Source of the DNA: Phascolarctobacterium sp.
Lineage (GTDB): Bacteria; Bacillota; Negativicutes; Acidaminococcales; Acidaminococcaceae
DNA: 45,589 bases
NCBI GenBank assembly: GCA_004558595.1
Contig: SFCN01000006.1
Location: 1-45,589 of the forward strand
Direction of reading: 5' to 3'
Part shown: positions 31,702-39,758 of the stretch, piece after piece
Numbering within the stretch: the stretch's first letter is position 1
Layout of the letters: every line of letters starts with the position of its first letter
The notes under the pieces: model-generated
What the model saw: only the letters and a program-made list of their open reading frames with translations
Databases searched by the model: none
What the model was told of the DNA's origin: nothing
Made by a program: the position numbers and the translations under genes

Positions 31702-33249
31702 ATGAAAAAGTCCCTCAGTACCCGCCTGATGTATAGCTTCATGGTTATAATAGTCATCGTGGTGGTGGGAATTACCGCCGGTATTTCCTATTTGATTGCT
31801 GACTATTTCTTTGAAATCAAGGAGCAGGAGCTGACTGACAAGGGCCATGAGATGGGCGAAACCATCGAGGCCTTCATTCGCATGGACGATAAGAATATGC
31901 TATACCGCTATATTATCGCCGTGGATAGACTTGTCGGCGCTCGCATTTGGCTATTCGATGATAATTATGAGCTGATTGCGGCCTCCTATTACGATGGTCC
32001 GGAAAAGGCTGATGAGCCCGATTCCTTAAGGCAGTTTATGAAATACGGCGTGCCCTCGGCCAGCGAGCTGAAGAATAACGCCATGAAGCTGGATAAGGAT
32101 ATTAAGGAGAGCAGCATTTCCTACCGCATCAGAATCATCCTGCATGATATATACGCAGGCCAATCCTTCAAATCGCAGATTTTTCATCCCCATTACAAGG
32201 AGCAGGTTATTTTGGTGGGCGTGCCCTATCAAACGCCCAAGGGCAAAACCGGCGCTATTTTAATGATTGAACCGCTTAGCGGCTTCGAAAAATTCCTGCG
32301 TAATGTTTACATTTACATAACCGCTGTGGGCATTGTAGCCCTTTTGTTCAGCTTGTTTTTGGTCAAGACCCTGTCCCGTAAGATTATTAAGCCGGTGCAG
32401 GAAATGAAGGACAGCGCCATGGCCATGGCCTCCGGCGACTACAGTCGCCGGCTGTTGGTGCAGGGCCAGGACGAGATTGCGGAGCTGGCCAGCTCCTTGA
32501 ATTCGCTGGGCAGCGATTTAAGCGAGTACATCGCCAAAATGGAGCGCACGGAAAAGATTCGGCGCGATTTTGTGGCCAATGTATCCCACGAGCTACGCAC
32601 GCCCATTACCATTATCCGTGGCTATAACGAGGCCATCAGCGATGGCATGGTTACGGACCCGGAGGTTCTGCAGCGTTACCGCACCCTGATTAATGAGGAG
32701 ACGGTACGCTTAGAGCGCATGGTCAGGGAGCTCTTGGATATTAGCCGTTTGGAGACCAGCGACCCCTTGGATACCAATAATGTGGACGAGCTGCCCTTGG
32801 CAGTGATTATTCGCAATGTAGCCGAAAAATTAAGCGTGAAGGCAGTGAAGCATAAGGTGGTTTTCAATGTGCACGCTGACGAAAGCATTAAAATTTTGGG
32901 CGATGGGGACCAAATGGTGCAATTAATTATGATTTTAGGCGATAATGCCTTGAAATATTCGCCAGAAAATGGTACTGTATCAATAGGCGCGAAAAAACTT
33001 GCGGATGGCAGTGTTTTGCTTAGCGTGGCGGATCAGGGCAAGGGGATTCCCGAAGCGGATATTCCCTTTATTTGGGAGCGTTTCTATAAGGTAGAAAAAT
33101 CCCATTGCCGCTCCGTTCCCGGCACGGGTCTGGGCTTAGCTATCGCCAAAGAGATCATTCGCGTCCATGGCGCTAGCGCCGAAGTAATCAGCAAATGTGG
33201 CTTAGGAACCACATTTGAAATAAAATTTCCAAAGGATAAGGTAGTATGA
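31702..33249 (+). CDS. Sensor histidine kinase
   Basis: 515 aa. First membrane helix about 10-32, an extracytoplasmic sensor of about 170 aa with alternating charged and hydrophobic stretches, second helix about 205-225, HAMP (IIKPVQEMKDSAMAMASGDYS), HisKA with phospho-His about 296 in NVSHELRTPI, and HATPase with N box (GDNALKYSP), DQGKGIP and GTGLGLAI. Operon partner of the response regulator. The start has only a weak RBS, so translation is probably coupled. Its stop overlaps the yqeG start by 4 bp. Confidence 0.95.
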   Translation: MKKSLSTRLMYSFMVIIVIVVVGITAGISYLIADYFFEIKEQELTDKGHEMGETIEAFIRMDDKNMLYRYIIAVDRLVGARIWLFDDNYELIAASYYDGPEKADEPDSLRQFMKYGVPSASELKNNAMKLDKDIKESSISYRIRIILHDIYAGQSFKSQIFHPHYKEQVILVGVPYQTPKGKTGAILMIEPLSGFEKFLRNVYIYITAVGIVALLFSLFLVKTLSRKIIKPVQEMKDSAMAMASGDYSRRLLVQGQDEIAELASSLNSLGSDLSEYIAKMERTEKIRRDFVANVSHELRTPITIIRGYNEAISDGMVTDPEVLQRYRTLINEETVRLERMVRELLDISRLETSDPLDTNNVDELPLAVIIRNVAEKLSVKAVKHKVVFNVHADESIKILGDGDQMVQLIMILGDNALKYSPENGTVSIGAKKLADGSVLLSVADQGKGIPEADIPFIWERFYKVEKSHCRSVPGTGLGLAIAKEIIRVHGASAEVISKCGLGTTFEIKFPKDKVV

Positions 33250-33764
33250 TTTTAAAGTATGTTTGTCCCGATTACAGAGTAAAAAGTATTTTTGACATTT
33301 CTCCCAAATGGTTAAAGCGTAATGGCTACATGAAGATTGTTGTGGATATCGACAACACTCTTTTGCCCCGCGATAAGAATCTGGTCGGCCCCCGCGCCAT
33401 GACCTGGATTCGCCAGCTGCATCAGCTGGGCATCAATGTGGCTTTGATTAGCAATAACGGTGGCGACCGTATTAAGGCTATCACTCGCCAAACCAATCTG
33501 GGAACTATTATGCGTGCAGCAAAGCCCATGCCCATGGCCTATAAGCAAATCACTAAAGCGATGGGCGGCGGCAAGATTCTTTTCGTCGGCGACCAGCTGA
33601 TGACCGATGTTTTGGGAGCGAAAATCGCCGGCCATCCGGTGGTTTGGGTGCAATCCCTGGGCGGCAAGGAGCATTTCATTACCCGCTGCACTCGCAAGCT
33701 GGAGAAATTTTTCGCAGGCCGCTTAGTGAAGAACAATATGATGCCTAAGGAGCGCGTATTATGA
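33246..33764 (+). CDS. yqeG: YqeG-type HAD phosphatase
   Basis: 172 aa, HAD IIIA subfamily. Motif I is DIDNTLLPRD (Asp nucleophile), motif II LISNNGGDRI, motif III/IV GGKILFVGDQLMTDVLGAK. The N-terminus CPDYRVKSIFDI is typical of YqeG, related to phosphatidylglycerophosphate phosphatases. It overlaps the kinase stop by ATGA and the next gene by 4 bp, so it lies in a tightly coupled operon. Confidence 0.9.
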   Translation: MILKYVCPDYRVKSIFDISPKWLKRNGYMKIVVDIDNTLLPRDKNLVGPRAMTWIRQLHQLGINVALISNNGGDRIKAITRQTNLGTIMRAAKPMPMAYKQITKAMGGGKILFVGDQLMTDVLGAKIAGHPVVWVQSLGGKEHFITRCTRKLEKFFAGRLVKNNMMPKERVL

Positions 33765-34537
33765 AAATAGCCCTGCTGCAGCTAGCTGTTCTGGAAAAGA
33801 ATAAGGAAGCCAATGTGGCTCATGGACTGCAGCTGGTGCGTCAGTACGCGCCCGACCACGACCTAGTGGTTCTGCCGGAGGTATGGACCACGGGCTATAG
33901 CCTGGGCCATTTGGACACCGAGGCGGAGACCGAGACCTCTCCTGTTTTGGCGGAGCTGCAAAAGATCGCGGCTGAAAGCTGCTGCGCCATTGTGGCTGGC
34001 TCCGTGCCCATGCGCCGCGAGGGCAAGGTTTACAATACCTCTGTGGCTATTGACAAAACCGGCGCAGTGGTCAATTTATACGACAAGGTGCATCTTTTTG
34101 GCTTGTTTAATGAGGAGCGCTTTTTCGCTCCCGGCAATAATTTCCAAGCCTTCGACTTAGATGGTGTGCGCTGCGGCTCCACCATTTGCTACGATTTGCG
34201 TTTCCCGGAGCTGTTCCGCCATTTGGCGCTGCAGGGCGCGCAAATCATCTTCTGTCCTGCGGAATGGCCCACAGCAAGGGGGGATATCTGGCATCTCTTG
34301 GCTCAGGCTAGAGCTGCCGAGAACCACACTTTTGTGGTAGCTGTGAACTGCGCAGGCGTCTTTAAGGGCGCGCCCTTCTTTGGCCATTCCATGGTGATGG
34401 CCCCCAGCGGCAAGATTGTGGCTGAGGCCGGCAGCGAGGAAGAGGTTATTTCCTGCGAAATCGACTTGGCCGAGATCGCCAAGGTGCGCAGCAGGCTCAA
34501 TGCCTTGGCCGATGTGCGCAAGGAGTTGATTCTGTAA
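33761..34537 (+). CDS. Nitrilase-superfamily amidase
   Basis: 258 aa. The Glu-Lys-Cys triad is complete: Glu40 in VLPEVWTTGY, Lys109 in YDKVHLFG, Cys143 in STICYDLRFPE. The short single-domain form resembles omega-amidases and carbon-nitrogen hydrolases that repair deaminated glutathione or hydrolyse alpha-ketoglutaramate. Substrate not determinable. Start overlaps yqeG, and the stop overlaps the next start (TAATG). Confidence 0.92.
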   Translation: MKIALLQLAVLEKNKEANVAHGLQLVRQYAPDHDLVVLPEVWTTGYSLGHLDTEAETETSPVLAELQKIAAESCCAIVAGSVPMRREGKVYNTSVAIDKTGAVVNLYDKVHLFGLFNEERFFAPGNNFQAFDLDGVRCGSTICYDLRFPELFRHLALQGAQIIFCPAEWPTARGDIWHLLAQARAAENHTFVVAVNCAGVFKGAPFFGHSMVMAPSGKIVAEAGSEEEVISCEIDLAEIAKVRSRLNALADVRKELIL

Positions 34538-35592
34538 TGGATTATAAAAATTTGCTGGCCGGCTTGGCAGCCGGTCTGCTTTGCTATGCCCAAGCAGGAC
34601 TTAGTCTGGCTTGGGCAGGGGTGCCGGCGGATGCGCCCAAGGATGTGAAGCACATCCTTGGCTTTTACTACGGCAATGGGGAGAACATCCTCATTCGCGA
34701 GAACGGCGGCCGCTTAGAGCTGTTGTATCGCTTTACCAATCAGGACAAAGCCTTTGGCGGCTCTAATATTTATCCCCTAGCCAAGGAGCATTTCGACTCC
34801 TATACCTTAAACGAGTCCGGTCCTTTGACTAGCTCCGAGTCCAGCGTGCGCTTTGAGCGTGATCAGGACGGCTACGGCATCGCCTGTAGGGTAGGCGGTC
34901 ATGTGTATACCCGCGCCTTCATGGGCAGGGGTACCGGTGAGCGAGGCAAGCTCTTTCGCCTTCCGGCCCATTCTGCCGCAGAATGGGCCGCGCTCAGAGA
35001 GCAGGCCCGAGCGGCAGCGATGCCTGCTTTCTTGGCTGAGGGCGAGGCTGTGGAGCTGGTAGATGCCAGCTCTATTGCCGGCGTGCTAGTGGACTCTCGC
35101 TATGGGCGAGAGGATAATTGCTTCGGCGCACCCCTTTACAACAGCCAGAAGCTGTATCTAGGCCGGGAGGCAGCCACAGCTTTGGACAAGGTCCAAAAGC
35201 ATCTGGCCGCCTTCGGCTACGGACTAGTGCTGTGGGATGCCTACAGGCCCTGGAGCGTCAGCAAGCTGGCCAATCTGGCCCTGCCTGCTGACAAGAAGGG
35301 CATGCTGGAGGACCCGGAGAAAAAGGGTAGCGCTCACAACACCGGCAACGCCGTGGATGTGAGCCTGTACGATTTAGCGACGGGGGAGCAGCTGGAGATG
35401 ATCTCCGAGTTCGATGAGCCCTCCTTTAGGCAGTTCGCCAGCTATGCTGGCGGCACTAGCCGGCAGCGGTATCTGCGAGGTCTGCTGCGTGAGTCCATGG
35501 AGCTGTACGGCTTTAAGGGCATAGAAATGGAATGGTGGCATTTTGACTATAAGCCTTCTACCAAGTGGGCCCATTTAAATGTGAATATGTAA
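34537..35592 (+). CDS. Secreted VanX-type D-Ala-D-Ala dipeptidase
   Basis: 351 aa. A signal peptide (GLAAGLLCYAQAGLSLAWAG region), an N-terminal domain of about 150 aa of unknown role, then an M15D peptidase domain. The domain has WDAYRPWSV, GSAHNTGNAVDVSLYD (SxHxxGxAxD zinc motif) and a C-terminal MEWWHFDY (ExxWH zinc/catalytic motif). In non-vancomycin-resistant bacteria such enzymes recycle D-Ala-D-Ala in the periplasm. There are no van resistance genes nearby. The stop codon TAA lies at the edge of a repeat element starting at 35591. Confidence 0.88.
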   Translation: MDYKNLLAGLAAGLLCYAQAGLSLAWAGVPADAPKDVKHILGFYYGNGENILIRENGGRLELLYRFTNQDKAFGGSNIYPLAKEHFDSYTLNESGPLTSSESSVRFERDQDGYGIACRVGGHVYTRAFMGRGTGERGKLFRLPAHSAAEWAALREQARAAAMPAFLAEGEAVELVDASSIAGVLVDSRYGREDNCFGAPLYNSQKLYLGREAATALDKVQKHLAAFGYGLVLWDAYRPWSVSKLANLALPADKKGMLEDPEKKGSAHNTGNAVDVSLYDLATGEQLEMISEFDEPSFRQFASYAGGTSRQRYLRGLLRESMELYGFKGIEMEWWHFDYKPSTKWAHLNVNM

Positions 35593-35711
35593 ACCCCTCC
35601 GCCTCGCAAGCTCGGCACCTCCCCTTTTAAGGGGAGGCGCAGTACTAATCTACTGTAGAAGATTGGCTCCCCTTTAAAGGGGAGCTGTCGGCGTAGCTGA
35701 CTGAGGGGTTT
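35591..35711. repeat. 121-bp palindromic repeat element
   Basis: Perfect 9-bp terminal inverted repeats (AAACCCCTC and GAGGGGTTT) enclose two 20-bp palindromes (35618-35637, CCTCCCC...GGGGAGG; 35666-35685, GCTCCCC...GGGGAGC) and a small central hairpin. The left end covers two bases of the preceding stop codon; the right end lies 31 bp before the ylbF ATG. It looks like a non-autonomous palindromic (MITE- or REP-like) element. I have a memory of similar CCCCTC...GAGGGG elements in gut Firmicutes, not verified. Confidence 0.75.
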
Positions 35712-35741
35712 CAAATGTTAATTTTTAATGAGGTGAAAAAA

Positions 35742-36083
35742 ATGAACGTATACGATAACGCTAACGAATTAGCTCGCGCTATGCGCGAAAGCCATGAATT
35801 CAAAAAATTGAAGGAAGCAACTGCTGTTTTAAATAAGGACGAGAACGCTAAAAAAATGGTCAACGAATTTCTGTCCTTGAACCAACAAGCAGAAATGGAA
35901 AAGTATCAGGGCAAGGAGCCTGCCAAGGAAACCACTGAAAAAATCCAAAAGCTCTATGGCATTCTCTCCCTGAACCAAGACGCTATGCAATATCTGAACT
36001 CCTTCATGCGTTTCCAGATGATGCTGGCCGATGTAACCAACTCTATTCAAGACGTAGTCAAAGAAGCAATGGGTGAAAAATAA
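35742..36083 (+). CDS. YlbF/YmcA family protein
   Basis: 113 aa, helical. From the ATG at 35742 (AGGTG about 6 bp upstream). The sequence NVYDNANELARAMRESHEFK at the start, MVNEFLSLNQQAEME and FMRFQMMLADVTNSIQDVV fit the YlbF/YmcA (com_ylbF) family. In Bacillus such proteins form the Y-complex that helps RNase Y mature mRNAs, biofilm and competence control. The stop overlaps murB (TAATG). Confidence 0.88.
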   Translation: MNVYDNANELARAMRESHEFKKLKEATAVLNKDENAKKMVNEFLSLNQQAEMEKYQGKEPAKETTEKIQKLYGILSLNQDAMQYLNSFMRFQMMLADVTNSIQDVVKEAMGEK

Positions 36084-36985
36084 TGGACTTTGAGGCTATT
36101 TTCGCCGGCTGTACGGCTAAGCCCCTGCTAGTGGCCGAGCCCATGGCCAGGCATACCTCCTTTCGCATCGGCGGCCCGGCGGATGCGCTGGCGCAGCCTG
36201 CCGACGAGGGGGAGCTGGCCTGCCTGCTGGGGCGAGCGGCAGAGCATAAGGTGCCCGTGACCCTAGTGGGCAATGGCTCCAACCTTTTGGTGCGGGACAA
36301 GGGCATTCGCGGTTTGGTTATCAAGCTGGGGAATCTGTTTAATAAGCTTGAGGTGGCAGGCGACGTGCTGACCTTTGGCAGCGGTATTTCCCTAGCCATG
36401 GCTTCCAAAAAAGCCGCCAGCTTAAATCTTAGCGGCTTGGAATTCGCCGTGGGCATTCCCGGGACCATTGGCGGCGCGGTGTATATGAACGCTGGCGCCT
36501 ATGATGGGGAAATGGCCAAGGTGGTGCAGGCCGTGCGGGTTATGGATGCCCAAGGTCAGGTCAGCGAGCTTAAGTCTAGCCAGCTGGACTTTGCCTACCG
36601 CCATACAGCTCTGCAAAATAGCGGTCTTATTGTGACCAGCGTGACGGTGCGGCTAGAGCCCGGTGATGGGGAGGCTATCGCCGCGAAGATGGCGGATTTT
36701 AGCCAGCGCAGAATTAGCAAGCAGCCCTTGGAGCTGCCCAGCGCCGGCAGCATGTTCAAGCGTCCCCCGGGACATTTTGCAGGCACCCTCATCGAGCAAA
36801 CAGGCCTCAAGGGCTATACTGTGGGCGGCGCGCAGGTTTCCACCAAGCACGCGGGCTTTGTGGTTAATATTGGCGGCGCTACGGCCAAGGATGTGCTGCA
36901 GCTGATTAAGGATGTGCAGGACAGGGTTTTCGCAGCCCATGGTGTGCATTTGGAGCCCGAGGTGCTTGTTTTAGGGGAAGAATAA
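36083..36985 (+). CDS. murB: UDP-N-acetylenolpyruvoylglucosamine reductase
   Basis: FAD enzyme making UDP-MurNAc, an early step of peptidoglycan synthesis. 300 aa, the shorter type II form. FAD-binding PCMH domain: HTSFRIGGPADAL, LVGNGSNLLVRDKGIRGLVI, GIPGTIGGAVYMNAGAYD. The C-terminal domain has RRISKQPLELPSAGSMFKRP (proton donor Ser) and a final Glu region (LEPEVLVLG). Confidence 0.96.
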   Translation: MDFEAIFAGCTAKPLLVAEPMARHTSFRIGGPADALAQPADEGELACLLGRAAEHKVPVTLVGNGSNLLVRDKGIRGLVIKLGNLFNKLEVAGDVLTFGSGISLAMASKKAASLNLSGLEFAVGIPGTIGGAVYMNAGAYDGEMAKVVQAVRVMDAQGQVSELKSSQLDFAYRHTALQNSGLIVTSVTVRLEPGDGEAIAAKMADFSQRRISKQPLELPSAGSMFKRPPGHFAGTLIEQTGLKGYTVGGAQVSTKHAGFVVNIGGATAKDVLQLIKDVQDRVFAAHGVHLEPEVLVLGEE

Positions 36986-37004
36986 GGCGTAAGGAGAATT
37001 TTTT

Positions 37005-37394
37005 GTGGACGAATTATTGAATGATCAAGAGATACATATGCTGGGCCTGCAGGCCTTGATTCCCTGGCTGGAGGGGCACGGCTTCGTGGTGGACTATGTG
37101 CAGCCGGAAAAATGCGCTGTACCCCATATTTTTGCCTTAAGCGGCGAGATGCTCACGGTGATTGTGGCTGCTGCAGATATGTATCCTAATAAGGGCAAGG
37201 TAACCGAGGCTGATAAGGCAGCTGCCCTGCAGGCAGCCAATCAGCTGAACGGTCTGTGCGCCGTAGCCTCCATTGGTCTGATCAATATGGAGGGCGTTGC
37301 TGCCGATGATAAAGAGCTGATGGGTAAGCCTCTGAAGAACGGCCAATACCAGGCGGATTTCAGCGGCTTGGAGTATATTCAGTTTGAAGGTTAA
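37005..37394 (+). CDS. Conserved hypothetical protein
   Basis: 129 aa from a GTG at 37005 with AAGGAG upstream. I do not recognise a family. The middle has an Ala-rich helix (AAALQAANQLNGLCAVASIG); there is no signal peptide, no metal motif and no membrane segment. It lies 19 bp after murB and 9 bp before a nitroreductase gene, so it is part of that operon. Probably a cytoplasmic alpha/beta protein. Confidence 0.75.
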   Translation: MDELLNDQEIHMLGLQALIPWLEGHGFVVDYVQPEKCAVPHIFALSGEMLTVIVAAADMYPNKGKVTEADKAAALQAANQLNGLCAVASIGLINMEGVAADDKELMGKPLKNGQYQADFSGLEYIQFEG

Positions 37395-37403
37395 GGTGGG
37401 CTC

Positions 37404-38213
37404 ATGGATTTATTAACTGTCGATACTAGTAAATGCTTGCATTGTGGTATTTGCGTGGAATGCTGTCCCTCCTGCATTCTTACCTTGGGCGAGAACGGTC
37501 CCGAGTGCCATTTTGATAGGGGATGCATGAGCTGTGGTCAGTGTGTGGCTATTTGCCCCGTGGGCGCCTTGGATAATAAGTATGCGCCCTTGGCAGAGCA
37601 GCGTCCTGTGACCATGCCTACCTTGGACCCGGAGACAGCCTATGAGTTTTTGCGTATGCGTCGCAGCGTGCGCAATTTTAAGCCCCAGGCGCCCACTGAT
37701 GAGGAGATTAAGCGCCTTTTGGATGTGGCTCGTTACGCTCCCACCGCCGGAAATTCCCAGGGCATGTATTATGTGGTCATCCGTGATGCGGAAAAAATCA
37801 AGGCCATTGCGGATGCTGTGGCCAATTGGATGGAGGACGAGGTGGCTGCCGGTACGGAAAATAAGCGCTACTTTACGACCGTGCTACGCGCCTATCGCGA
37901 GCGTGGTCAGGATATTATCGCTCGCCATGCCCCCTGCCTGATTTTCGCTCTGGCCAGCCGCTTAAACATCACCGGCGTTTCCAACGCTGAGCAAAGCTGG
38001 GCCTACGCGGAGCTTTTCGCTCCCACCATTGGCTTGGGCACCACCATCGCAGGCTTTATCCAAAGCTGTGGTATCGCAGGCCACAAGCCTTTGCTGGAGC
38101 TGGTAGGCGTGCCTGCTAAGCAAAAGATTGTGGGTACCCTGATGGTGGGCTATCCTAAATATAAGTATAAACGGATGCCGGAGCGCCAGCACCTGAAGAT
38201 TGAATTTCAATAA
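37404..38213 (+). CDS. Ferredoxin-nitroreductase fusion
   Basis: 269 aa. The N-terminal part (about 1-60) carries two [4Fe-4S] motifs: CLHCGICVECCPS and CMSCGQCVAICPVGA. The C-terminal part (about 80-269) is a nitroreductase-like flavoprotein: RMRRSVRNF (FMN site), APTAGNSQGM, and GTLMVGYPKYKY near the end. Such fusions pass electrons from ferredoxin to FMN; substrate not known. RBS AAGGTGGG. Confidence 0.93.
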   Translation: MDLLTVDTSKCLHCGICVECCPSCILTLGENGPECHFDRGCMSCGQCVAICPVGALDNKYAPLAEQRPVTMPTLDPETAYEFLRMRRSVRNFKPQAPTDEEIKRLLDVARYAPTAGNSQGMYYVVIRDAEKIKAIADAVANWMEDEVAAGTENKRYFTTVLRAYRERGQDIIARHAPCLIFALASRLNITGVSNAEQSWAYAELFAPTIGLGTTIAGFIQSCGIAGHKPLLELVGVPAKQKIVGTLMVGYPKYKYKRMPERQHLKIEFQ

Positions 38214-38256
38214 CTAGCTCAAAGATCGAAGCTCAAAGCTTTAAAGTGTAATAAAG

Positions 38257-38295
38257 AAGCCGTTAAGTGATTTTACTCACCTAACGGCTTTTTGT
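38257..38295. terminator. Bidirectional terminator between nitroreductase and brnQ
   Basis: A 9-bp stem (38257-38265 with 38282-38290) continued by GTGA/TCAC has an A-run before and a T-run after, serving both convergent genes. Confidence 0.9.
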
Positions 38296-38316
38296 TTATG
38301 TAGCTTATGTTATTAC

Positions 38317-39654
38317 TTAACGCTCAGCTGTTTCCTTGCTAGGGCTGATTAAGCGGTAGAGATAGCCCAACAGGATACCACCGAAGCAGGGCAGCAGCCA
38401 ACCGAAGCCCACGTCGAAGAAGGGCAGGTACTGGGTAAGGAAGCTGTCCAAAGCTTGCAGATCGAAGCCACCGGCTCTAAGACCATCAAAAATAGCGAAG
38501 ATGGTGGTCAAGGTCAGGCAAATGCGGAAAATAGCCTTATCCCGTTTGAAAAAGCTTTGGCCCACGTTCAAAATCACAATGGCGATTACGATGGGGTAGA
38601 GCATGCAGATGACGGGAATGGAGAATTTGATAATGTTATTCAGGCCGAAATTGGATACTACCAAGCTAAAGAGGCAAATATACACGCAGAAGCGCTGATA
38701 AAGCACACGACCACCGCTGAGCTGGTTAAAATAGCTGCTAATGGAGGTGGTCAGACCGATGGAAGTGGTGATGCAGGCGAAGAAAATAATCAAGGCCAGC
38801 ACTACCTGTCCCGGGAAGCCCATATAGTGCACGCTGATCCTATTCAGCAGCTGGCCGCCGTTGGCCACAATGCCGAAGGCAGCGGTGCTGACAGCGCCTG
38901 CATAGGCCAGTGCACCGTAAATTAAGGCTAGGCAAATAGCGGCGATAATGCCGGCATAAATGCACACCTTGGTGAGCTGCTTTTGCTCAGTAATGCCCTG
39001 GGACTCAATAGCCTTCAATGTTGCGGCACCATAGAGCATGGTGCACAGCAAATCCATGGTGTTATAGCCTTCTTGAAAGCCCTTGAAGAAGGGAGCATTT
39101 TTGTAAATGCTGTTGGCGGGCTGCAAATCACCCAGAGGATTGGTCAGTACGCAGAAAATCAGGATGCCCAAGCAGATTAAAAGCAGGGGGGACATGATTT
39201 TGCCAATATGATCCACGATTTTGGAGGGATTGACGGATAGAAAATAGGTCAGTCCAAAGAAGAAGACGGAATACAGCGCTAAGCCCGTTGTTTCGTAGCC
39301 CTGGGGCAGCAGCAGTAAAATGCCGGTATCAAAGGATACTGCGCAGGTACGGGGGATAGCAAAAAAGGGGCCAATGGTCAATGCGCATAAAATAGTAATG
39401 GCTTTGCCAAAGGCAGGACACATGGGGCTGGCCAATTCATTGGGGTCGTCGCCGTCTAAGATGGCCATGGCCAGAATGCCCAAAAGGGGCAGGCCTACGC
39501 CGCTGATGCAAAAGCCCAGGGTAGCCAGGAATAAGTTTTCACCGGCCATTTGTCCTAAAGCAGGGGGGAAGATTAAATTGCCTGCGCCAAAGAAAAAGGA
39601 AAACAGCATTAAGCCGATGGGCAGGATTTTTGCTAAACTTAAGTTATTATTCAT
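38317..39654 (-). CDS. brnQ: Branched-chain amino acid:cation symporter BrnQ
   Basis: 445 aa, about 12 membrane segments. The ATG at 39654 has GGGAG upstream. The start is typical: MLFSFFFGAGNLIFPPALGQMAG. Further family stretches are AIPRTCAVSFDTGI and FFACITTSIGLTTSISSYF. Takes up Leu, Ile and Val with Na+ or H+. It follows tyrS but is separated from it by a terminator; a weak promoter is not visible in the gap. Confidence 0.94.
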   Translation of the reverse strand: MNNNLSLAKILPIGLMLFSFFFGAGNLIFPPALGQMAGENLFLATLGFCISGVGLPLLGILAMAILDGDDPNELASPMCPAFGKAITILCALTIGPFFAIPRTCAVSFDTGILLLLPQGYETTGLALYSVFFFGLTYFLSVNPSKIVDHIGKIMSPLLLICLGILIFCVLTNPLGDLQPANSIYKNAPFFKGFQEGYNTMDLLCTMLYGAATLKAIESQGITEQKQLTKVCIYAGIIAAICLALIYGALAYAGAVSTAAFGIVANGGQLLNRISVHYMGFPGQVVLALIIFFACITTSIGLTTSISSYFNQLSGGRVLYQRFCVYICLFSLVVSNFGLNNIIKFSIPVICMLYPIVIAIVILNVGQSFFKRDKAIFRICLTLTTIFAIFDGLRAGGFDLQALDSFLTQYLPFFDVGFGWLLPCFGGILLGYLYRLISPSKETAER

Positions 39655-39713
39655 CACATACTCCCATTTCAGTAGTGAAGCAGTTCCCCTCAAAACAGTG
39701 CTTCTTAGAAAGG

Positions 39714-39745
39714 AAAGGGGCGTGCCTTAAGGGAGCCGCCCCTTT
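39714..39745 (-). terminator. Terminator of tyrS
   Basis: A 9-bp stem (39714-39722 with 39737-39745) and inner CCTTAAGG palindrome; on the minus strand it is followed by TTCCTTTCT. Confidence 0.75.
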
Positions 39746-39758
39746 TAGGTTATCTTTA

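Noticed and set aside
30997..33249. This two-component pair as the PhoP/PhoR system of the pst operon
   Set aside because: It is 24 kb from pst and the kinase lacks a PhoR-like PAS arrangement that I can see. It remains possible but unsupported.
34537..35592. Vancomycin resistance cluster because of a VanX-type protein
   Set aside because: No VanH or VanA-type ligase is nearby; the protein is secreted with an extra N-terminal domain, which fits D-Ala-D-Ala recycling.
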